Assembly: GCF_945859685.1 (NCBI RefSeq)
Contig: NC_079147.1
Span: forward strand, 234,294,765 to 234,358,764
DNA length: 64,000 nt
Reading direction: 5' to 3'
Source: Eupeodes corollae
Lineage: Eukaryota > Arthropoda > Insecta > Diptera > Syrphidae
Of this stretch, positions 1-11,048 are shown one piece after another. Each line of letters begins with the position of its first letter. Positions within the stretch are counted from its first letter, which is position 1. The notes below the pieces were generated by a model that saw only the letters and a program-made list of their open reading frames with translations, did not search any database and had not been told where the DNA came from. The translations under genes and the position numbers were made by a program.

Positions 1-1023
1 AGCTCTTAGACAAAACGTTTGAGCAGTGTCCTAGCTACGATATTAAAATAGTCCTGGGCGATTTTAATGCCAAGCTAGGAAGGGAAGACATCTTTGGTGG
101 AATAATCGGGAAGAACAGCCTGCACGACAACACTTCCGACAACGGATTCAGGCCCATAGATTTTGCTGCGGGGCGAAACGTCAAGGGTCAAGGTAGCCAG
201 TAAGCGTTTTCCACACCACAACATCCACAAAGGAACTTGGACTTCTCCAGATCAATCTACCGTCAACCAGATTGACCATATTGCGATCGACGCCAGACAC
301 GCTTCCAGCATCATGGATGCACGAACTTTCCAAAGAGCTAACATCGACTCGGACCACTACCTCGTTGTAGCCAAGGTAGGACTTCGGATTTCCAGACCCA
401 AGGGAAAACAGGGAGGTGCTGGGAGAAGATACAACGTCGAACGGCTACAATCGCCAGAGATCGCCAAATCCTTTTCCGACCGAGTTACCAGTAACCTCTC
501 TCGAAGTTCTCTGCCGCCAACACAATGTATCGAAAACCAGTGGCAACATTGCCAAGATGCAATCAGAGAAACCGCCTCTGACATGCTGGGTTTCAAGCAG
601 CTACCAACGAAAAACCCCTGGTTTGATGAGGAATGTCGGCAGGTAAATGCAGCGAAACAACGGGCACGCAAAGCGGCGCTGCATAAAAGGACGAGAGCTA
701 CTCATGAGCTCTATGAGCAGAAGAACCGAGAGGAAGACCGACTTCTCAGAAGGAAAAAGAGAGGGCATGAGAAGCGTGAGGTCGAAGATGTTGAGAGGTT
801 TAAAAGCAGGAATGAAGTTCGAAAGTTTTATGAACAGGTGAAACGAAATTCACAGGTACATAAACCTAGAACCGAAGGCTGCACAGACGAAAGTGGAAAC
901 ATCATGGTGGAACCGCAGTCAATGCTGAGGATATGGAAGGACCACTTCTACAGACTGTATAACGGCGACGACGAACCGAATTTCGCTATCAGGCAGGATA
1001 ATCCATTCAACATATACGCCTAA
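1..1023 (+). pseudogene. LINE endonuclease domain and linker (RTE-like copy 1)
   Basis: Apurinic/apyrimidinic-type endonuclease that would nick the target DNA to prime reverse transcription. Readable motifs are GDFNAKLG near 58-81, a TWTSPD block near 237, QIDHIAI near 268 and DSDHYLV near 346; these are the conserved metal and phosphate contacts of the exonuclease-endonuclease-phosphatase fold. The frame shifts once near 175-190, where the upstream frame (ending DFAAGRN) passes to the long downstream frame. A basic linker rich in Lys and Arg follows (residues about 150-230 of the long frame) and leads into the reverse transcriptase. The first part of the domain lies outside the window. Confidence 0.8.
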
Positions 1024-1031
1024 AGCCAACA

Positions 1032-2377
1032 ATCCCATCCTCCCGACTTAGACGAAGTAAAGATTGCCATGTCTTAGCTGAAGTCTAACAAAGCCGCTGG
1101 AGTAGATGGCTAGAATTCCGAGCTCTTTAAAGCAGTTATAAAAGTTGTTTAGGAGCATGCACCAACTTATCTGTAAGATATGACCGGAAGAGAGCATGCC
1201 GATGAATGAAACTTCAGTATTGTTTGTCCGATTCCGGAAAAAGATGCAAAGATGCATTGCTTAGAAAATCTTCTCTGCCGTAATATGTGAAGGTCTAAAG
1301 CCCATCGTCCATAACCTGATAGGTCCTTATCAGTGCGATTTTAGACCAGGAAAGTCCACAGTTGATCAACTATTCACATTACGGTAGATCCTGGAAAAAA
1401 CCCAAGAACACCAAATCGACACCCACCATATTTTCATCGATTTCAAGGCCGCATATGATAGTACCTATAGGGACAAGCTGTATAGAATCCATGCCAAACT
1501 CGTCCGTTTGTGCCGGATGACCATGGAGAATTCACGCTGCTCCATAAAGGTTGGAAACAACTTAACAGAATCTTTTGATGTTAAAAAGGGCTTTAGACAA
1601 AGTGATGCGCTGTTATGCGATTTTTTTAACATCGTTCTTGAAAGAATAGTGCAAAGCTCACACGTCAACACTAGAGGCACTATCTTTCAAAAGTCTGTCC
1701 AACTACGAGCATATGCTGATGACATTGACATAATCGGAAGAACTCGGCGTGCTGTCAATGGGGTTTTTGTGAGTATTGAGGCAGAGGCGGCAAAAATGGG
1801 TTAAATGGTTAATGAGGGCAAAACAAAGTACATGCTGTCGTCAAGAAAGGACCTACAACACCGACGTCTTGGTCAAAACGTCACCATCGACAGACGTAAC
1901 TTTGAGGTAGTCAAGGAGTTCGTCTACCTAGGCTCCGCTGTAAACGCAGAAAAAAACACCAGCGCTGAGATAAAACGAAGAATAACTCTTGCTAACCGCT
2001 GTTTCCTTGGGCTAAGAAAGCAATTTAGTGGAAAAGTCCTCTCTCGAAGGACCAAAGTGTCGCTTATCATCCTCGTCCTGCTATGCGGTGCAGAAGTATG
2101 AAATATGACTAAAGCGGATGAAAGCACCTGGGGTCGTTTCGAGAGAAAAGTTCTTCGTGTGATCTACGGTCCCATATGCATCGAAGGGGAGTGGAGGAGA
2201 AGATGGAACGACGAGCTGTACAGCGACGTAGACTTAGCCAGAAGGGTAAAAGTCCAACGACTAAGATGGCTCGGTCACGTAGAGCGCATGGAAATCTATG
2301 CTCCGTCTTGGAAAGTCTTCGAATCCACACTCACAAGACAGCGCAGTAGAGGAAGACCGCGGATCAATAGAAAGTGA
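1032..2377 (+). pseudogene. LINE reverse transcriptase and C-terminal domain (RTE-like copy 1)
   Basis: Reverse transcriptase remnant following the endonuclease. A KAAGVDG fingers motif is readable near 1090, IDFKAAYDS near 1436-1460, KKGFRQSD near 1585 (the usual form is GFRQGD, so this Gly is changed to Ser) and the catalytic YADD in AYADDIDIIGR near 1710. The C-terminal block typical of this LINE group (ERKVLRVIYGP, WNDELY, KVQRLRWLGHVERM, RSRGRPR) runs from 2140 to 2370. Stops at 1078, 1111, 1804 and 2100 and several frame changes make it non-functional. Confidence 0.8.
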
Positions 2378-2570
2378 CCTCACCAAACTTGAAGCGGGAA
2401 ACTGGAGACATCTTGCTAGGGACCGAGCTGGATGGGGAAGTTTGTTGGGTGAGGCCCTAGTGCGCTTTCTGTACGATCATCTTCATCCTCAAAGTGTAAC
2501 TATTTTTGGCTTAATTTTTAGGCGGATGAAGGTTGTATGGTACAATTTTTGTTGGTTTTAAATTAAGAAA

Positions 2571-2746
2571 ATGTTTTCGGAAGACGAAGATTTCGAAATA
2601 TGTGAAGACTTGGCTCTGTGCAGAAAAGTGCGATGTTTTAAGTCCCTAACAATTCCCTTCAAAGAGTTGGATGATGTAAAATTTGAATCTAGGTATAGAA
2701 TTGACAATTCAACGGTTTAGTTCTTGGTTGAAAACCTAAACACTTA
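2571..2746 (+). pseudogene. PIF/Harbinger-like transposase N-terminus (fragment)
   Basis: A frame opening with ATG at 2571 reads MFSEDEDFEICEDLAL and continues to NPF/IPF-KELDDVKFESRYRI-NSTV. From memory this resembles the N-terminal segment of Harbinger (HARBI1-type) transposases, where a FEELDDxEFxxRFRLSKxTV block precedes the nuclease domain. It meets a stop at 2718 and is cut off where the inverted-repeat element begins at 2747. No DDE domain is found on the other side of that element. The match is short, so it is a moderate call. Confidence 0.45.
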
Positions 2747-5010
2747 GGGCTCCCGCATATTGCAGACTTCTTATCGGCCGATAGTTTATAGTCGAGTTGG
2801 GCTGAAAGTGCGCACACCGAGCCAACTAAACAGTTTGGTTTTTGAACAGGGCGCAGACTATCCAACAGCCGTCCGAATTGTGATTTGGGTGACGCCATAT
2901 ACAAAATACACGCACGCGACGCCAAATCACAGAGCGAACTGAACTATCAGCCGACTAAAGAATAGTCATGTACAGTGTTGCCATAATCTCAAATTTCATA
3001 ATGCTATAGGTATTTCAAATTTTATAATGCTATATCGTATGGGAGTTCAAAAAGCAAAATGCTAAATTTTAAAATTCATATAAAACGTCCATATCGATGA
3101 TTAAAAAACAAACAAATTCATTCTTCCGCACATTTTTAACAATCTGAGAATAGGCTTTATTTTCATCGCTTTTACTTTGAACAGCCTTTTTAGTATTGCT
3201 TTCAGCAGTTAAATCGGTATTTACTGTCTTTCTGGGTTTGTCTCTAGCAGATTTATTTTCGCTTCTGAACTCTTGGAATTTTTTGGCAACTGGGCAGCCT
3301 CTAGAGCTTGCCGGGTGATTACCCTGGCGGTTCACACATTTTGCTTTTTAATCTTTGCTCATAGGACAATTTTTAGTTGCATGTTTTCGCACTTTACACA
3401 AACAAACTCTCGGTTGCAGTATTTTTGGGTATGACCAAAAGCTTGGCAACGTTTGCACTGCGGAAGAACTTTAGATTTTCGGAGTGCTTCAATTTTAACA
3501 GCTATGCTCAAGATTGATCTTACTTTATAAATCTCCTCGATACTTTATTTGCTGTCAAAAGCAAGCATGAATAAAGGTAGTAACCTGTTACTTGGTCATT
3601 GATTCTCCAGAGGAGTTTTTAATTGTCTCATTCTTAAATAGATTGGCTGTCAAGAGCTTGGAAGCCTTGGTGTACAAGATCTTCAACTACTTCCTCAGGA
3701 GAGCACGAGGAATGAAGACCTCTGGCTACTACTTTTATTGACCTTGTAGCTTTGTTCTCATATGAGTGCCATTGTATTTGGTGTTCTTCAGTGACAGATC
3801 TATACTCGTCAGCTTCTTCTACTGTGACTTTATAGTTGTCTTTGTTGTACGATGTGTATTTGCAACCTTTTAAGTACATTTTTCTATTATTTTCTTAAGA
3901 TCTCCAAAAACTGCAAATCCTGAGATCATAATTAGTGGTGGTGTAATTTTTTTGCTGCCTATAGCGTGAGATATTGATTTAGCAACGGCTACCACATTAT
4001 TCGCTTCTTTAGTTCCTGTAATCAACTCTTTGTTATTTTCGGTTTAAGAGCTTTTCTGATTTCTCGAACGAGTCTCGGGACTACGTTTACGTTTCTTTGT
4101 GGTATGCTTATTTTTCTTTTTCTCAGTTTCAAGCAAGAGCTCTTCTTCATCAGTTTGATATTCAGGTTCAACATATTTTGCCCCTAACTGAAGCGTGGAT
4201 TCTGAATCTTTCTTGTCAAGCAAGGAAACTTTCTCTTTGAGCTTTTTCACTTGCAGCTGAAGACTTTGAACTAGAACTTCAAGTTGTTTTCTTGCCGCTA
4301 TTCTTCAAAGTAGTTCTTTGATTTTGATTGGTCTTTCTCTTTGACTTCGTTGATCTTGGTTTTTTTTTTCGCTGATGTTTTGCATCTTAAACTGCGTCTC
4401 TCAATATTTTAAAGCAATAATTGGTCCTTCCCAGAATTCATAGGACCGACCTCGAAAGAGAGTGGATTTAGCAGTTTCACTGGAGTGCCACCTGGGGTAT
4501 TTAATCTAGTCGTTTTGTTCGTTGCCATAATTTGTTTAACTTAGTGTTCGTACCATAAATATGTCAGTTACTTCTATCCATATTTTATATTCAGCCGCCC
4601 TACAGGCTACAGACCAGTGTGCCGCACAATATGTGTCAGACGCTCTTGTATTGAATCGTAAGCTGGTGCATTCAGAGCGATATCTCTGTTCATTTGCTCC
4701 TAATTAATTAAAAGATAACTCAGGTGACTCAGCTCATGGATCCAACGCTCATCGTTAGTTGGGTAATGCCAGAAAAGCATTTAGCATTATTTTAAAATTT
4801 CATAATGCTTTTCTCTTCTCTATAATGCTAGATCTAACATTAATAATGCCGTTATGGGAACACTGGTCATGTATGCCCAGGCATGTATGCGCCAATACTG
4901 ATTAAGCACACTGTGCTTAACTGTGTGTGCGCACATGCATTCCTCTCCATGCTGATTAAGAAGCCGACCAAACTATCGGTCGATAAAAAGTCTGCAGTCT
5001 GCGGGGGCCC
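2747..5010. mobile_element. Terminal-inverted-repeat element enclosing a gag-like gene
   Basis: Two 41-bp termini, 2747-2787 and 4970-5010, are inverted repeats of each other with 36 of 41 positions identical. Both begin GGGC and contain TGCAGACTT and CGATAGTTT. Further inside, 2969-3010 and about 4805-4870 are also related in inverse orientation (CATG-ACAGTGTT-CCATAA, then CATAATGCTATAG-like runs), so the arms are roughly 250-320 bp although their middles differ in length. The flanks are TTA on the left and AAG on the right, so no clean target duplication is visible. The interior carries a minus-strand LINE-type gag pseudogene and no transposase. The family is not recognised. Confidence 0.6.
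3069..4528 (-). pseudogene. Jockey-type ORF1 (gag-like, PRE_C2HC and zinc knuckle protein)
   Basis: Nucleic-acid-binding ORF1 protein of the kind found in jockey and X-element LINEs, which coats the retrotransposon RNA. Reading leftwards it starts at the ATG at 4528 (MATNKTTRLNTPGGTPVKLL), passes a Lys/Arg/Glu-rich region (4044-4250), then a PRE_C2HC-type block WHSYENKATRSIKVVARGLH...VVEDLVHQGF (3640-3790), then a CCHC knuckle CKRCQAFGHTQKYC near 3410-3460. Two later knuckles are damaged (CVKC followed by a frameshift; NRQGNHPASSRGC lacks its second Cys). Several frameshifts separate these blocks. It is not followed by an endonuclease or reverse transcriptase ORF; the frame ends inside the left inverted repeat. 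Confidence 0.75.
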
Positions 5011-8000
5011 AAGAACAAATAACATATCGTAGGCTGATATTTTTAAGTAAACTTCAAAATGGGAGTCTTCAGTTAGGATTTCCAATTAATAGATCATTTT
5101 AAGTTTGTTTGTTTTGTTATTTTCACGAACTGTCACTTTTAAGACATGTTCGGATATCCTTTTCGTATTGATTAATAAATATTTAGAAAATTGATTCTTA
5201 TTAAAATGTTAGGCCTCAACAATAGGTTGTTAATTTTAATTAATTTTAATAATTAATGTTAATTTTTACCAAGTGTTCTTATTTTTTAGATATCCTCTAA
5301 AACTTTGCTAAACATTATAATTTTTTAGGACCACAAATTAAAAACCATTAACAAAATGTCTAAGATTAAGTTACTCATACTTAAAATTATGCAATCCTAT
5401 ATTATTTATTATTTCGGCTATTTTTTTGGAACTTACGGAACCACGAACACATAAATCAGACTAAAGCTAACCATTATATGACGATATGGACCTGAAATCA
5501 ATCTTAATTGTGTTCTTGTTGTCTCCATTTTCCATCAGAAGCTCTTCTGTTTCTATATTTTTCTAGGATTACGTAATTTTCTTTTTCATGCTGTGCATTG
5601 AAATTTTTCTATTGTTTGCTAAATTTTCTAACTGAAAACCAAAAATTAATCGCAATCCATCTCGCTCGTATTTGTCCCCATTTCCATTGTAGTCTCTTCG
5701 CTCAACATCAGGGCACAAACCAGCGATATCCCTCTCTATAAAAGTCTATAATCAAGATAAACTTCCAAGTGCCTGACAATCAAAAAGAACCACAAAAACC
5801 AGTCCCTTCGTGATCACCATCATCATCACAGTCACCATTATCATCGTCATCATCATCGTCATCTTTGGCATCCAAATCCAACCCACGGACTACCGATTCC
5901 GATTTCCAACCGAATTCAGCTTCCATTCAGTCAAAAAGATCCAAAATCCAAACCGAAGTATATAACACAAATTGAAGCATTTAAAAATACTTTTTCCTGA
6001 TCTTCATCTTGGTTTGGATTTGGCGGAGCAACTAGCAGCAGCTCGTTGTCGTTGTAATCGTCATCGTGGACGCCAATGACGCCTCCAACCACAGCAACAA
6101 ACTTAACGTCTTCTATGTAAGTCGCGATGCGAGTTGTGGGCAATCTACAATCTATTTGTTTCTATTTTTATGAACTTGCACTCTTGATGGAGTTACATCC
6201 AAACACCACGCTGCCGCCACCATCGCCACAGCCTTAGATCGCGAGTCTCGTTTAAGGAGCCAGTTGGTTGCATCAGAGGACCTCTTTTCTTCATCTCTCT
6301 CACTCTCGCTTTCTAAGCAAAATCATGTGTACTTTGTTTTTGTCGATCTTTTTCCTAAGCTCGCATAATATGATTATAAAATCTGCACTTCATCGCACTG
6401 ACCCACATTTTGCATACATAATGCCTTTCTTCTGCGCCTCTTCCTCCTTAGAGCTCCGATGATGTTTTGATGTGAGCTTGTGGGTCTTTTTCATTTCCAT
6501 TTCATCGGGCTGCCTCTCCTCCTCTTCTAACGTTTAACGCAGGCGAAGAAGAAAAGAGCCTCGCACATAATCTGGGTACCAGCAGCGCCACAAACTACTC
6601 TAACAACAAAAATACACAACGAACCGCGATCGGAGCGGGAAAATGGTTAAAGCAAATAAGCAAACAATCATGGCATGCACGATGCCCATCTAAGCCATTC
6701 GACTTGGATTAGTGGCTTTAGAGCGTCTTCGTTGTCTTCGTTGGCTTAGTTGTCTTTACCTCTAACTCTAGCTCTATAGGTTTACCTATACCTCTAGTTA
6801 CCTACAGCTTGCAGTTTTCTTGAGAGTCTTGACAGAAATGACGCCGCCGACAACGACAACGAAAACGATGGCTGGGGTTTCTTTTGATAGACTTGTGGGC
6901 ATGAAAGTGAAACTTCACGATATACCAGCTAGAAAATAAAAAAACGAATAAAAATTATTATGAAAGTTATGTAACGTGCTCAACGCTCCATGGCTTTATG
7001 ATGGGGTCTTCGTCTTCGCCGGTCTCAAGCTTGTTTTTCATTTTTCTTTCATCTGTCTATGATTTGTTTTCTTTTTGCATCCATTTTCTTTTATTTTTAT
7101 GATCTAATGTTGAACGATGATGGCTGACTGAGATACATACATATACATGTGTTTGTGTAGGTATTATTGTGGTTTATTATTTAGCTGCCGAAGCTGCTAA
7201 TGCTTATGTTGGTTTTTCCTATCTACGGAGGTTTTCATTTTACTTAGCAAATTAGGTCAAATTGAATTTGTATTGCTTTTGCCACCTAATTACTTTCCGA
7301 ATAATATATAGTTTTTATTTTGATTTGAAATCCAAACTGTAAAAATGAAGAACGAAAGTTAACCATGTCTTTCTTATTTTTGAATTTGAGAATTTGTATT
7401 GAAACGCTTTGAGAATGACTGTTGCAAATATATATCCTAAATGTATGCAATGTCATTATGGATATGAGAAAAGGTTTATGCAGTAAATGTTTTGAATCGG
7501 TTTTCGTTATATTTGGTTTGTGTCTCTGATAAAATCCACCGGAAAAAGTAGTACTTCGTTGAGTTTTTCGTTGCTTCCATTAAAGTTTCCGTTTCCTGTC
7601 ACTATTTTCGAAATTTTATGTTGCACTTAAGACGTTTTTAAGTTCAAACAGATTATAGATAGAATTATCCTCCTATGACTTACAGTAGTCCGGTTTTTAT
7701 AATTAAAAATTGATACAACTGAAAATTTGTCAGAATAATTTAAAACAAAATTGTAAAAATTAAGAGGAATTCAGAACAGAACTAATTATTAACTTTATGA
7801 AATGTTAATAAAATATCAGGAATTAAATATATTTAACTTTTTGTTTTGTTTGTCATTTTGTAAATTGAATCTGTATTAAATAAGAACTGTAGGAAACGGG
7901 TTCGTTCGTAGTTTATGGTCTTGGTAAAACGGTTCTTCAATAAAAAAAATTTGGCAGTATCGTTGATAAATTGTTATATTTTTTATAAGCAATAACTTTT

Positions 8001-8180
8001 TGCAGAACAACAAACAATAGTACAGCTTATCGTATAATTATGAAACTAAGTTCCGCCAGTTTAAAAAAATTAAACTATTATTGTATTGTAATATTCGGCT
8101 TGGTTCGACAATAATTAAAACTTATTTACACTTTTTTTTATAATAAACACACACTCAAGGGGATATTACTACCTTTATTA
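5011..8180. other. Gene-poor stretch, no coding region recognised
   Basis: No frame here resembles a known protein. The stretch 5640-6900 is less AT-rich than its surroundings and contains a CAT/CATC simple repeat at about 5815-5870 and scattered CAA/ACG-rich runs, as in fly untranslated or regulatory DNA. It could hold non-coding exons of a neighbouring gene, but nothing proves that. Confidence 0.5.
5815..5870. repeat. CAT/CATC microsatellite
   Basis: An imperfect run of CAT, CATC and CGT triplets, seen directly. Frames across it are low complexity and are not taken as coding. Confidence 0.8.
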
Positions 8181-8221
8181 TGCAGAGGCACACTGTGAGC
8201 ACTAGAAAGAGGAGAGAGGGT

Positions 8222-10640
8222 TTAAAATGAGATGTTGGTGCACATTGGTTTTGAATTACTGAATATTGCAACGACTAGGAAAGACAGAGTGTGGTAAGGG
8301 ATTCCACATTCGCGTAGTACGGCTAAAGAACGAATCTCTTTATTTGACAGTACGGCCGAAGTTGGGCTCGAGGGTATACTGAACATAAGTAGAGCATAAG
8401 TCGTTAAAATAGCGGTAAAAAAGGGTAAGACAAGAGTCCTTACGGCGATGTTCAAGCGATGTAAATGAACTTATGATGATATTATCATCTATCAATTTAA
8501 ATGCCCTACATTCAATACTATCCAATAGGCTTAAGTAAGTTGCAGGAGCATCAGCCCAGATATGGGAGTTATACTAAAGCTTTAGACGTATATAAGTCTA
8601 AATAACAGCCAGATCAGAGGGGGAGAAAAACTTCTTGCATCGCCTTAGAAAACCCAAGCATCTTGCGGCATTTTTGGCGACATCGTATGTGATCGTTGGT
8701 GGTTGGTGATACACATACCGAGAATATCGAGATGTTCAGTTTCCTCGATGCAAGTGCCATAAATGGATAATGGCAAGGGGGTATACTTCGCTTTAACGAT
8801 ACAAAACAGCATTGCGTTTTCGAAACATCAAATTCCACGCGGTTTCTTATTCCCCATTGGACAATGCTGTTTAGGTCGGAATTTAGTTGCAGTTCCACAT
8901 CCGAAGAAGAGGGATGTGAATCTGAAAACGAATATGAAAAGCTAAGAGTACTATCGTCAACGAAACAATGTATTGGATTAGAAGTTGCAGACAGGAGATA
9001 ATTAATAAAAATGAGAAAGAGTGTTGGAGTTAGTACAGAGCCCTACGGCAAACCAGCATTTATTTTATGGTTTTCAGATTTAAATCCATCCAATACAACT
9101 TGTATTGAACTATCCGAAAGGTAATTACTCATCCAATGAAGCAGGTATTCATGAAAACCGAATGCACGCATTTTCGATAAGAGAGCCTGATGCCAAACCC
9201 TATCAAATGCTTTTGAAATATCTGGTGCAATAATCTTACTTTCTTCAAAACGATGTAAAGATTTGCTCCACTGTTCGGTGAGATGAACCATGAGATCACC
9301 AGTGGACCTATTGCTACGAATGCCGTATTGCCGGTCATTAAGAAGCTTTCGATCTTCAAGATATTTCTTGAGCTGAAAATTAATCAGCGTTTCCATGACC
9401 TTGGAAAGAAGGGACGTAAGTGCAATCGGTCGGTAGTTAGAGGGTGAGGAAGATTCGCCTTACGCAGTGGTTTTGCCAGCGTTGAAGAACACCTCTTCAG
9501 AACAATAGCGGGGATACCATCCGGACCAGCGGATTTATGTGTGTTTAGATCTCTTAGGACTCTTGCCACAGTACGAGTGCGAAAAAAGATTGGTCCCATA
9601 GAATCACTAACTCGCTTAAGTACAGGCGGAGTCATAACACTCACTGGCAGCGTAGAATTGGCGGCGAACTGCATAGCAAAGAGATTAGCTTTCTCTAAAA
9701 AGCTAACAAAAGGAGTGTCATTAACAACGAGCGTAGGAACCGAAGAAGAGGAAGAATTCCTCATGTTTTTTACAAATGGCCAAAAATTTTTACTGCCTTT
9801 GGGACATTGCAGTATTTTTTGCCGTAAATTTTGGTCATGTAAAAATTTGGTCCGTCGAATATGGGCGTTGCAGGCCTTCCTGGCTTGTTTGAACTTATTC
9901 CGGCTTTCCTCAGTACGGTTGGCTTTATAGCAACGGAAACTAACCTCTTTGGCCCTAATAACCTCTTTACAGCTCGCATCAAACCATGCGTTTTCCTTGG
10001 GTCTGATACTTTTAACCCTGTTCAGTATAAAAGTTCTCATTCCCCGGAGAATTAAACTTGTGATCATATCAGCGCTGGCATCAACATCACTATCGAGGAA
10101 GCATAGTGACCAGTTAAAGATCCAGAAGTAATTATTGGGACCGTCCTAGTTGGCTTTCTCGTATTGCCGAACGGTTCTCTTAGGAGATCTTTCTTTAAGT
10201 GAACAGTTTTGACACGAGAAATTTGCTGATATAACACAAGGGTCAGATGTGCCTAGAGGAGATAGAACACTAACAGTGTACTTGTCAGGGTCAGAGGTAA
10301 GAAACAAGTCAAGAGTGTCTGCTCGACCTTCAACTTCCTATATTCGGGTGGGCTCGTTGACAAGCTGAGTTAGGTGGTTCAACTCAGCGAAGACTTCTGC
10401 ACACAGTCCATCGGGTGTTGTCTGGCCTGAATGTTGAAGCCATGAAGAATTGTGTACATTGAAATCGCGCGTAACAACGATTTCAGTGCGAGGATAGGAC
10501 GAAACAATTTTTTGGATGGAATAAGGGAATAAGACAAAGCATCAAATTCACGAGAAGTTGATACTCTGTCTAAATTTGGGCTTCGATAAAGGAAGCAGTA
10601 GTGAATGATTCGCTTATTTACGGAGAATTAAAACCACATA
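8222..10640 (-). pseudogene. LINE A ORF2: endonuclease C-half, reverse transcriptase and C-terminal domain
   Basis: Reading leftwards: an endonuclease segment (CFLYRSPNLD near 10580, RDFNVHNSSWLQHSG near 10450, then DTLDLFLTSDPDKYTVSVLSPLGTSD near 10280) with an in-frame stop near 10340; a basic linker WFDASCKEVIRAKE near 9980; reverse transcriptase motifs HKSAGPDGIPAIVLK (9500-9545), PDISKAFDRVWHQALLSKM (9170-9230) and an NAGLP block at 9045; and a C-terminal region ending SSFTSLEHRRKDSCLTLFYRY...NPLPHSVF (8250-8480), as in CR1/jockey-group LINEs. The catalytic YADD segment falls in a damaged or deleted stretch between 9043 and 8898. Frameshifts near 9400 and 8600 confirm decay. Confidence 0.8.
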
Positions 10641-10654
10641 TAATTAAAAAAGGA

Positions 10655-10976
10655 GTAGTACTCGTGGCATGATGGTTAGTGCGTTGGACTGTCATGCAAG
10701 GGGTCTTGGGTTCAATCCCTGCCTGTGCCATCGTAATTTAAAAAAAAAATAATTTTTGCGGGTACTGCCTGTTGCGAGGAATTGACAAATCCTTCAAGAA
10801 TATTTCTTGTCATGAAAAAGTGCTTTCTCAAATTAGCCGTTCGGATTCGGCCTGAAATTGTAGGTCCCTTCCATTCCTGACAACAGTACTCGCACACAGG
10901 AATGGTTGAGAGTTGTAAGTCACTAAGCCCTGGTTCACAACGGACTGTTGCGCCACCCAATTTAAATTTATTTTTA
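10655..10976 (+). mobile_element. tRNA-derived SINE, copy a
   Basis: A 322-bp element flanked by a perfect 15-bp target-site duplication at 10640-10654 and 10977-10991. The head carries an A-box-like GGCATGATGGTTAGTGCG (about 10665) and a B box GGTTCAATCCC (about 10708), the internal RNA polymerase III promoter of tRNA-derived SINEs. An A-rich linker, a conserved body and a 3' end CGGACTGTTGCGCCACC (10941-10957) with an A/T-rich tail follow. It is inserted in the LINE A endonuclease. Confidence 0.9.
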
Positions 10977-11048
10977 ATAATTAAAAAAGGAATTGGTGCA
11001 AAGGCCATGTTGTGGTAAGAGCTGATAAGCAACATCATTCCTAATGTA

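Larger units (their letters stand above)
1..2478 (+). mobile_element. RTE-like non-LTR retrotransposon, copy 1 (5' cut by window edge)
   Basis: A LINE with an AP-type endonuclease followed by a reverse transcriptase and no RNase H, read on the plus strand. It enters from the left edge of the window, so its 5' end is not visible. The 3' end is set near 2478, where similarity to the second copy (50720-51685) is lost. The reading frame is broken by several stops and frameshifts between 1020 and 2110, so it is dead. Placement in the RTE group is by recall of insect endonuclease-reverse transcriptases with the same C-terminal block (WNDELY...KVQRLRWLGHVERM); the exact clade is not proven. Confidence 0.8.

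Noticed and set aside
5815..6143. Frames across the CAT-rich repeat as coding for an acidic protein
   Set aside because: Low complexity produced by a simple repeat, with no start context or domain.
10660..10735. tRNA-like head of the SINE as a real tRNA gene
   Set aside because: It recurs as the first part of a longer repeated element with target duplications, and the acceptor stem does not pair well.
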